Assembly (NCBI GenBank): GCA_964477445.1
Contig: CAYZED010000019.1
Location: forward strand, 1 to 52,798
Source of the DNA: CAYZED01 sp964477445
GTDB taxonomy: Bacteria; Bacillota; Clostridia; Lutisporales; Lutisporaceae
Length of the DNA: 52,798 nt
Reading direction: 5' to 3'
Shown: piece after piece, positions 44,215 through 50,834 of the stretch
How positions within the stretch are numbered: position 1 is the stretch's first letter
How the letters are laid out: each line of letters begins with the position of its first letter
Notes under the pieces: model-generated
Told to the model about the DNA's origin: nothing
Database searches by the model: none
Seen by the model: only the letters and a program-made list of their open reading frames with translations
Made by a program: the position numbers and the translations under genes

Positions 44215-44403
44215 TTAGTATATTACCCATGGAATAATTGCCTCAAATTCAAATTGTAGTATAGGTTCTGGAAAGCCCTCAGGTACTAAAGATAAATTTG
44301 ATGTGAATCCATAAGAAAAAGTATTATTTAATTTGAACAAGTTCCCTTCACAATCAATGTTCTCTTCAATTCCCATTTAGTAGTTATTTACATCGCTTTT
44401 CAT
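44215..44403 (-). pseudogene. Small interrupted gene with intact promoter
   Basis: From ATG 44403 a frame reads MKSDVNNY, then a TAA at 44379-44377, then continues in the same frame as MGIEENIDCEGNLFKLNN to a stop at 44215 (total about 62 codons). The second part ends EFEAIIPWVIY. The TAAATG junction has no ribosome site before the second ATG. I do not recognise the family. It may be a nonsense mutant or the remains of a larger deleted gene. Confidence 0.5.
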
Positions 44404-44424
44404 CTACTAAATCGCCTGATTTCT

Positions 44425-44453
44425 ATTATACTATAGATTTTTCAAGACTTCAA
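44425..44453 (-). promoter_or_regulatory. Promoter upstream of the interrupted small gene
   Basis: On the minus strand, TTGAAG (44453-44448) is separated by 17 bp from TATAAT (44430-44425). It is 22 bp upstream of ATG 44403. Confidence 0.75.
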
Positions 44454-44513
44454 ATAATATACAATTTTGACTTTTTGCCCATAAACAACCTTCATTCAGG
44501 TAAAAATATTTTA

Positions 44514-44541
44514 TGTTATAATTAACTTGTTATAATTAACT
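44514..44541 (+). promoter_or_regulatory. Duplicated extended -10 element before ppk2
   Basis: A 14-bp unit TGTTATAATTAACT occurs twice in tandem (44514-44527 and 44528-44541). Each copy contains TG, one base, then TATAAT, so there are two extended -10 elements. No strong -35 is seen. The PPK2 gene starts 50 bp downstream. Confidence 0.7.
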
Positions 44542-44591
44542 CAAACACTCTGACCATTTTAAATAAGAAGTTAGAAAGGAATTTAACTAAT

Positions 44592-45161
44592 ATGTTTAAA
44601 AAATTTACAATAGATTCACCAAATGAAAATATAAAATTAAAAAACTTCGATCCTAATGACACTGCTGGTATATCAAGAGAAGATATTGAAAGTGAGTATG
44701 TTGAACTACAGCAGGCTTTTGTTAAACTTCAAGATGTTCTTTTTGCCTCAAAAAAATATGCCTTACTGATAGTGTTGCAAGGTATGGACAGCAGCGGTAA
44801 AGATAGCACTGTAAAAAAAGTTTTAACGGTTATCAATCCAAATGGAGTTAATATTGATAATTTCAAAGTACCAACTCCACTAGAAATGGAACATGACTTC
44901 CTGTGGAGAATCCACAATAGAATACCCGCAAAAGGTGATATTTCTGTCTTTAATAGATCACATTATGAAGACGTACTTGTTACTCGCGTCCACAAAATTA
45001 TCGATGATAGCATTGCTAAAAAGCGTTTTCAGGAAATAAATGATTTCGAAAAATACCTTGTAGGAAACAAAAAAACTGTTAAGGCATTAAAAAGTCTGGA
45101 CTTAAAATATCCAGACATAAAATTGAACATACAAGAATTAATCAAAGAGATTACCGACTAA
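44592..45161 (+). CDS. PPK2-family polyphosphate kinase with internal deletion
   Basis: A 189-residue protein of the PPK2 family, which transfers phosphate between polyphosphate and nucleotides. Walker A GMDSSGKDSTVK (about 64-75) and Walker B VFNRSHYEDV (about 119-128) are present. After DFEKYLV (about 157) the sequence jumps to VKALKSLDLKYPDIKL, which belongs at the C-terminus of the family. Roughly 85-90 residues are missing, including the region that normally holds the lid arginines. The deletion keeps the reading frame, so a stable but probably inactive protein could be made. The usual family length is about 260-300. AGAAAGGA lies about 11 nt before ATG 44592. The 3' end overlaps the VWA gene by 4 bp on the opposite strand. 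Confidence 0.88.
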   Translation: MFKKFTIDSPNENIKLKNFDPNDTAGISREDIESEYVELQQAFVKLQDVLFASKKYALLIVLQGMDSSGKDSTVKKVLTVINPNGVNIDNFKVPTPLEMEHDFLWRIHNRIPAKGDISVFNRSHYEDVLVTRVHKIIDDSIAKKRFQEINDFEKYLVGNKKTVKALKSLDLKYPDIKLNIQELIKEITD

Positions 45162-45811
45162 TTCTTTTTGCTTCTTTTTATATAGTCTCTGTCGATAGTA
45201 TCCTTCCAATCTTTTGAAATAGTTCTGCTTTCTCTGAGCTCACATATCGCTTCACTAACAACTGCATAATTAAGATTTATACCGCTTTTGTCATTATGAA
45301 ACCGAGCCGCACGGCTACTATCTATCCCAAATTTTTCGGCCTCTGAAACTGCATCAATATTGGCTCCTAGAAAAATAAATTCCCAACCATATTTACTTTT
45401 TTGTTTCTCAATCATATTTTTTATATGGTCATAAGAGTATTTAGTACTAGCGTTTTCCTGTCCATCAGTTGTGATTACGAATAAAACTTTTTCTGCTTTT
45501 TCGTCTTCTGCACTATGCCTTTGAACATTAATAATTTTTCGAATCGACATTCCCACCGCATCTAAAAGTGCAGTAGATCCTCTAACAAAATACTCCTTGT
45601 CGGTAATAGGTTTGACACTTTTTATATTGAAGCGATCATGTAATAGTTCATATTCATTGTCAAACAAAACTGTTGTGATAATTGCCTCGCCCTCTGCATC
45701 GACTTGTTTCTTCAGCATCGAGTTATAGCCCCCAATAGTGTCAGCTTCCAGTCCGGACATTGATCCGCTTCGGTCCATAATAAATACTAGCTCAGTTAAG
45801 TCTTTTTTCAT
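45158..45811 (-). CDS. VWA-domain protein with intact MIDAS
   Basis: A 217-residue protein made almost entirely of a von Willebrand factor A domain. The metal-site motif is intact: DRSGS (about 13-17), Thr in GSTALLDAV (about 79), and Asp in TTDGQEN. A C-terminal helical and basic tail follows. It probably binds a partner protein in a metal-dependent way. ATG 45811 is chosen because GGAGGG lies 7 nt upstream. It is downstream of the macro-domain gene, separated by a repeat. Confidence 0.88.
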   Translation of the reverse strand: MKKDLTELVFIMDRSGSMSGLEADTIGGYNSMLKKQVDAEGEAIITTVLFDNEYELLHDRFNIKSVKPITDKEYFVRGSTALLDAVGMSIRKIINVQRHSAEDEKAEKVLFVITTDGQENASTKYSYDHIKNMIEKQKSKYGWEFIFLGANIDAVSEAEKFGIDSSRAARFHNDKSGINLNYAVVSEAICELRESRTISKDWKDTIDRDYIKRSKKN

Positions 45812-45920
45812 GATGTTACCCTCCTTCAAATTTGTAATTTAAGGATAACATTTCGATTAATTTCATTGGTCGCATGTAAAGCGACATATTTCCCAATTAT
45901 AATTCTATAAGTGAACTTTT

Positions 45921-45998
45921 TTTATATGCCTTGTTATATGCCTAACAATGCCTGGTTATATGCCTAAAAGTGCTTGATTATATTCCTAACAGTGCCTG
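45921..45998. repeat. 22-bp tandem repeat at the macro-domain gene 3' end
   Basis: Units of 22 bp lie at 45933-45954, 45955-45976 and 45977-45998, with a partial unit at 45921-45932. The unit at 45977-45998 contains the stop codon of the macro-domain gene (45978-45980) and its last codons. Confidence 0.95.
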
Positions 45999-47108
45999 AT
46001 CAAAAGCAAACAGAGCTTCGTTTATTTCGTAAATATCGTAATTCTTTTCACTAACAAAGTATTCGATAATCAGGTCAAATTTACTACTATGTGAAAGTGC
46101 AAATCCAGCCTTCTGAAGTAGATCCTTTGTTTCATCAAGATTCAATTCAAGTGCCACGGAAAAAGCTATAACCGTTGATTTACTTGGTTTGTAATACTTA
46201 TCACTTCTTATTTTCGAAAAAAGTTTTCGATCAACATTCGCACGTTTATATGTCTCAACATCAGTTTTTCCTTTTTGGTCAATTAGTCTTATCAAGCTTT
46301 CCGAAAATGTTTCTTGAAGCTCCGACATCAAGTTTGCTAAATTCCTACTAGGGTTTACTGTATATGATTCTTCAAATTCAAACATCTGGTCTGCTTGAAT
46401 TATATTGCACTTTTGCGCCATCTGTTCTGCTTGAGTTATCTGGTCTACTTGAATTATCTTGCTTTCTTGATTCATTCGCTCTGATCGATTCATTCGCTCT
46501 GATCGATTCATTCGCTCTGATTTAAATTCTGAGATTCTTTCTTTTTCTTGTTCCCTGCTTTGATTAAAAATCCTATTCTCGTCAACATAATTATCGTCAA
46601 TAAATGCTTTTACGGACAAAAATAGCTTCTCCGACAAAACAAATGCCTTCTTATCATAAACTACGAGATAAATCATAAAATCATGATACATTAAAAAATC
46701 GCTTATTACATTTATGGCAACTTGGAGCGCCTTTTCTTTTGGATACCCAAAAACCCCAGATGAAATCAAAGGGAACGCAATACTAGTTAAATTATTTTCT
46801 AGTGCCAAATGAAGAGAGTTTAAATAACAAGCCTTCAGAGATTCTTCTTCACCACTATTTCCGCCTTCCCAGACTGGTCCAACGGTGTGAATGACATATT
46901 TGGCAGGAAGGTTATATCCCTTTGTTATCTTGGCTTGCCCAGTTTTGCATCCATTAAGCGTTTTACACTCTTTCAGCAAATCAGCACCAGCTGCTTTGTG
47001 AATCGCACCATCAACCCCGCCGCCGCCAAGAAGTGACGAATTTGCCGCATTAACAATAGCATCGACATGGAGTTTGGTTATATCCGCTCTAACTATTTCA
47101 AATGGCAT
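45978..47108 (-). CDS. Macro-domain protein with repetitive linker and C-terminal helical domain
   Basis: A 376-residue protein. Residues 1-170 are a macro domain, which binds or hydrolyses ADP-ribose: IVNAANSSLLGGGGVDGAIH, HTVGPVW and SSGVFGYP are all present. A linker (about 195-265) includes SERMNR three times, encoded by 18-bp units at 46469-46522, and further Q-rich degenerate repeats. The C-terminal domain (about 265-376, with KANVDRKLFSKIRSDKYYKP and SVALELNLDETKDLLQKAGF) is a helical, XRE-like module that I recall with macro, VWA and other signalling domains in Clostridia. ATG 47108 follows AGGTGA. The gene is downstream of a small membrane protein gene. Confidence 0.9.
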   Translation of the reverse strand: MPFEIVRADITKLHVDAIVNAANSSLLGGGGVDGAIHKAAGADLLKECKTLNGCKTGQAKITKGYNLPAKYVIHTVGPVWEGGNSGEEESLKACYLNSLHLALENNLTSIAFPLISSGVFGYPKEKALQVAINVISDFLMYHDFMIYLVVYDKKAFVLSEKLFLSVKAFIDDNYVDENRIFNQSREQEKERISEFKSERMNRSERMNRSERMNQESKIIQVDQITQAEQMAQKCNIIQADQMFEFEESYTVNPSRNLANLMSELQETFSESLIRLIDQKGKTDVETYKRANVDRKLFSKIRSDKYYKPSKSTVIAFSVALELNLDETKDLLQKAGFALSHSSKFDLIIEYFVSEKNYDIYEINEALFAFDQALLGI

Positions 47109-47131
47109 TTTTTTCACCTGCTTTTTTCTGC

Positions 47132-47171
47132 TTGAATAGTTTTGTTTCCTGTTGAATAATTTATTTTCCTG
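47132..47171. repeat. 20-bp duplication across the stop codon of the small membrane gene
   Basis: 47132-47151 and 47152-47171 match at 17 of 20 positions. The second unit contains the stop codon 47161-47163 and the last codons of the gene. A partial third unit lies below 47131. Confidence 0.85.
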
Positions 47172-47550
47172 AGGCTACTTTTTTTGCTTTTAACTTTTCC
47201 CATCTTATAAATGCATCATACATCTGAAGAGCCCGCTTTGTTTTCTTATCTTTTGCTTTCGTGCGATCCTTCAGAACCATATTCATTTGCAGAAGTTGAA
47301 CCTCAACATATTTTGGGTCATTCATTTTCTTCTGTGAATTTGCATTCTTATTTTTCTGCGACCTAACACTTTCAATAAATGTAAATAGTATAAAGCTTTG
47401 TTTCTTTTGTTTTGGAACTTGTTTCAACATTCCCATGATCTGCTCAAAGCCCTGATTTAATGTCTTCTGTCTTTTTAGAAAGAAAACTATAGCGGCTGCA
47501 ATAATCGCAACTAAAACCACACCTAGTATAATCCATTTTGTCATATCCAT
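47161..47550 (-). CDS. Small membrane-anchored protein, function unknown
   Basis: A 129-residue protein with a single N-terminal membrane helix (about 5-26) and a highly basic, glutamine- and lysine-rich cytoplasmic part. No family recognised. AAGGAG lies 10 nt before ATG 47550. It precedes the macro gene by about 50 bp and may be co-transcribed. Confidence 0.7.
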   Translation of the reverse strand: MDMTKWIILGVVLVAIIAAAIVFFLKRQKTLNQGFEQIMGMLKQVPKQKKQSFILFTFIESVRSQKNKNANSQKKMNDPKYVEVQLLQMNMVLKDRTKAKDKKTKRALQMYDAFIRWEKLKAKKVASGK

Positions 47551-47666
47551 TCGTATTACGCTCCTTTTGATTTTCAAAATAACTCAGATTCTTAATCACA
47601 TTCTTAAATATACTATTAAAAATCGATTCTTTTATTATACACGAAAAAGTATGTGAAGTCTGAATT

Positions 47667-49223
47667 TTACCAAACTCTTCTTCCACGAATATATGTCTGT
47701 TCAACCTTTATATCTATTAACCCACTTGGTTCAATCTCAAAAGGATTTCTATCAAGTATAATAAAATCCGCTTGCTTTCCGACCTTTAGAGTCCCCTTTT
47801 CATTTTCAGCAAAGTTTGCATACGCATCATTATATGTAAAAGTTCGCAAAGCCTGAAAGATGCTCAGTCGCTCAGATTTAATAGGATAATTCACCATCCC
47901 TTGTAACTGAATAAATGGATTCGGCAATTGAACGGGACTATCAGAAGATCCGAGCAGATATATACCCTTTTCGCTTATTGTTTTTAAAGGAACTTGTCGT
48001 TCAAACAATTTTGGATTTATCCATTTTTCGTAACTATGCTGATAGTTATAATCCATCCAAGAATAACCTGGTTGCACGGAAACAAGTAAGTTCATTTTGG
48101 CAATTTCATCTACATGATCCAAAGTCGGGAATTCAAAATGCTCTATGCGGCACCTTTGCTCATTTCGAGAGTTTTTACCTAGAATGTTTTGATATGCTTT
48201 AATCGCAACATCCACTGCACTAGTTCCTATGGCATGAATCATAGTTTGATATCCGTCTATATAGAATTTTTGAATCATATTCTGCGTTTCCTCAAGTGTA
48301 TAGTAAACTTTAGCGCATTTCTCGTCTTCGCCTATGTAAGGTATGTCAAAAGCAGCAGTTTTCGAGCCAATCGCACCATCTAATTCCCAAGTGCCACAAC
48401 CGCCAACCTTTGGATGTTTATCTTTGCCCACAATTTTTTTTACCCTATTTTTTTCTGTGAGTTGTGGAGATATTCTAAATGTAATTTTGCTGAAAAACGC
48501 AGTTAGTTTTATTATCGTAAAAAACAAATCACTTTTTTGATCATCCGATGATTCCAAACATGTAACATCAGTCACTCCATAGCTCAAAAGCAGTTTTGTG
48601 AACCTATTTAAGCTCTTAATCATTCCAAAAAAGTTTAGCTTTTTCTTTTGAAAATAGTTAAATAACTTGCCTGTATTGAATTCATGATCTTCCCCAGACA
48701 ATATACCATTATGCTCTTCTGAAAACATTCCCATATATTCAAGCACTTCTTTAGTGTGAGCACTAGAGTGCCCATCCATGGAAATTATACTGATGCTTAC
48801 CCCTGGAAACCAACTTTCAAGCTCAAATCTAGTTGGCAAATGTTCCTCTTCTATACTTGCTACCATATAATTAAAACACATCACAGTATCTGTTTTGTTT
48901 ATTCTTATATATTCGCCAATCTTTTCTTTTACACCTTGCAAATTTCTTGGCAAAATACCATCTGAAGCAATCTCTGATATACAAAGACCCATACCTATTA
49001 CAAAAGCAGAAAATACAAAATGCAAATGTGCATCAGAAAAAGATGGGATAATAGTTTTTCCCTCGCAGTCTAAACTCCTCACGCCCGATGAATTCGAGGG
49101 TTTTTGAGGGTATAACTCAATTATTTTGCCACCTTTAATTAGCATAGCGTCATAAACATCGTTTTCGTTTTCTAGAGTATATATTTTTGCATTGTAGAAC
49201 AATATTGCTCCATTATTTCTCAT
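47667..49223 (-). CDS. Amidohydrolase family 3 protein (YtcJ-like)
   Basis: A 518-residue metal-dependent hydrolase of the amidohydrolase-3/YtcJ group. It shows AKIYTLENENDVYDAMLIKGGKI, the metal motif DAHLHF (about 66-71), TMIHAIGTSAVD, RCRIEHFEFPT and GSSDSPVQLPNP, ending with the KVGKQADFIILDRNPF block. The substrate is unknown. ATG 49223 is chosen because GGAG lies 7 nt upstream and it overlaps the permease stop by 4 bp (ATGA), so the two are translationally coupled. The permease may import its substrate. Confidence 0.9.
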   Translation of the reverse strand: MRNNGAILFYNAKIYTLENENDVYDAMLIKGGKIIELYPQKPSNSSGVRSLDCEGKTIIPSFSDAHLHFVFSAFVIGMGLCISEIASDGILPRNLQGVKEKIGEYIRINKTDTVMCFNYMVASIEEEHLPTRFELESWFPGVSISIISMDGHSSAHTKEVLEYMGMFSEEHNGILSGEDHEFNTGKLFNYFQKKKLNFFGMIKSLNRFTKLLLSYGVTDVTCLESSDDQKSDLFFTIIKLTAFFSKITFRISPQLTEKNRVKKIVGKDKHPKVGGCGTWELDGAIGSKTAAFDIPYIGEDEKCAKVYYTLEETQNMIQKFYIDGYQTMIHAIGTSAVDVAIKAYQNILGKNSRNEQRCRIEHFEFPTLDHVDEIAKMNLLVSVQPGYSWMDYNYQHSYEKWINPKLFERQVPLKTISEKGIYLLGSSDSPVQLPNPFIQLQGMVNYPIKSERLSIFQALRTFTYNDAYANFAENEKGTLKVGKQADFIILDRNPFEIEPSGLIDIKVEQTYIRGRRVW

Positions 49224-50350
49224 ATTAGAGCTCCAATTGTCATTAATATATAGCACACAACTACAATTATCTGGAATGGTAAGCTGCCCCATTTTCCAAT
49301 ATTGAATCCATTATCTTCTCCAAATTTTCTTCTTCTCCTAAAGAGTGGTATTAATGATATTGGAATAATTAATCCAATACCTCCAGCTGCAAGATTTATG
49401 AATTGAATAAATCCACCTGAAGTTAGAACAACCAGAAGCAAGGAAGGAACTGTTGCTATTATCCATGAAATTGTACCATTAGTTTTTATACGTTCTTCAA
49501 CAATTGTTGAAAGAGCAAAAGAAATGGCCCAGTAACTTGTGAGCATAGCAAGAATAATAAATACTGATCCTAAAACATTTGCCCAAGCACCGATTCCTTT
49601 GGACCATCCAATCATTGCAACTTCAGTGACAGGATTAGATACTGAAAGAGTCAAAAATACGGTCACTAAAATTACGACTAAATTTATTCCTAACCCTATC
49701 GCCACTGATTTTCCTATCAGCTTTTTATTCCAGTCCAATCCTTTTGCAGCCTGTGGAACGGAAAAGAATGCCGCGAAACAAAACATTACCATGCTAAATA
49801 TACCAAGATAGTCGCTTATTCCTCCACTTGCAATTTTTATTGGATTTAAACCTGACATAAATGAGCCACCTGTAAGGATCACATACAATACTAAGATCAA
49901 TAAAACAGCTATTTTTTCGCTGATTCCTAATATTTTTAGTCCAAAAAGAGCAACAGATGCTGCTATAGCATAAAATATTATTTGTGCCGCAAAACCACTA
50001 ATATTAAAGAATTGCCTTATTATATCAGCTCCTCCAGCTACATACACTGACAAACTGGCAATAAAAACAAATAGGATAATAGCAAAGAAAATTGAAGTGA
50101 GAATTTTGTTTTCTTTAAATAAATACTTCTTAGCGATTTCAACTACCTGAAGATTTCCTTCGTTAGATGTTATTTCCGCCACCATTAGGTGAAGTAAAAG
50201 ACTGGCTAAATATGCAGCTAAAATTAATAATAGAGAGACGTACAAATTTGTTTTTGATATGAGATAAGGTACAGCCATTATGCCTCCACCGATACCATAT
50301 CCTGCTATTATTGCCGATGCCTCAAATAGTGTAAGTTTTTCGTTTTTCAT
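49220..50350 (-). CDS. Aromatic amino-acid-type permease (HAAAP/AAAP family)
   Basis: A 376-residue permease with about 10-11 membrane helices. The start FEASAIIAGYGIGGGIMAVPYLISK and the rest of the layout fit the hydroxy/aromatic amino-acid permease and related AAAP families. The substrate cannot be assigned. GGAG lies 7 nt before ATG 50350. It forms an operon with the amidohydrolase. Confidence 0.85.
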   Translation of the reverse strand: MKNEKLTLFEASAIIAGYGIGGGIMAVPYLISKTNLYVSLLLILAAYLASLLLHLMVAEITSNEGNLQVVEIAKKYLFKENKILTSIFFAIILFVFIASLSVYVAGGADIIRQFFNISGFAAQIIFYAIAASVALFGLKILGISEKIAVLLILVLYVILTGGSFMSGLNPIKIASGGISDYLGIFSMVMFCFAAFFSVPQAAKGLDWNKKLIGKSVAIGLGINLVVILVTVFLTLSVSNPVTEVAMIGWSKGIGAWANVLGSVFIILAMLTSYWAISFALSTIVEERIKTNGTISWIIATVPSLLLVVLTSGGFIQFINLAAGGIGLIIPISLIPLFRRRRKFGEDNGFNIGKWGSLPFQIIVVVCYILMTIGALI

Positions 50351-50414
50351 AAGTAATCTCCAATCAAATGTTATTTTTTAACAGTATAAACTTGAGGTGA
50401 ACATCCTGCAGAAC

Positions 50415-50708
50415 TTAGGGTGAATTAGACGCTTTTTTCTTTATAATTTTATTATCAACAAAATTTTCTGAGTACTCTAGTTTTCCATTTTTATCATATC
50501 TCAACCATGTCCCATTTTTCTTTTCATCCAAAAAATTACCAACTTGCCACAACTGGCCTGTTTCACGATAGAATATCCATTCCCCTTGCATTAGACCATT
50601 TTCAGAAATACCTTCAGCTTTTATATTTCCGTTCTTATAATAATATATCAGCTTATTTCCGACAAATTCATATGTCTTTTGCCCATTTACATATTCATCA
50701 TTCCTCAT
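50415..50708 (-). CDS. MORN-repeat protein (YwqK-like)
   Basis: A 97-residue protein with about four MORN-type repeats (YYKNGNIKAEG, GEWIFYRETGQLWQVGNF, GTWLRYDKNGKLEYSENF). It resembles YwqK-type small proteins, which are annotated as antitoxin-like in some genomes, but there is no partner toxin next to it. ATG 50708 is chosen because GGGGAGG lies 8 nt upstream. Confidence 0.8.
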   Translation of the reverse strand: MRNDEYVNGQKTYEFVGNKLIYYYKNGNIKAEGISENGLMQGEWIFYRETGQLWQVGNFLDEKKNGTWLRYDKNGKLEYSENFVDNKIIKKKASNSP

Positions 50709-50730
50709 AACAAACGCCTCCCCACGCAAC

Positions 50731-50834
50731 TAATGTTTTAGAGTTTGTAAGAAGCTTCTAACTTCTAAGTCAAAAACTTCATGTTTCGAGTTACTTTCAG
50801 ACTTCAAAGTCGAAAAAATTACACCTGAATCTAC
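50731..50834. other. Short intergenic region with small palindromes
   Basis: Between the helicase stop and the MORN gene ribosome site are AGAAGCTTCT and GACTTTGAAGTC palindromes and several AAGT-rich blocks. No terminator with a T run is clear. Confidence 0.35.

Noticed and set aside
50415..50708. Toxin-antitoxin pair involving the MORN protein
   Set aside because: No partner gene lies on either side.
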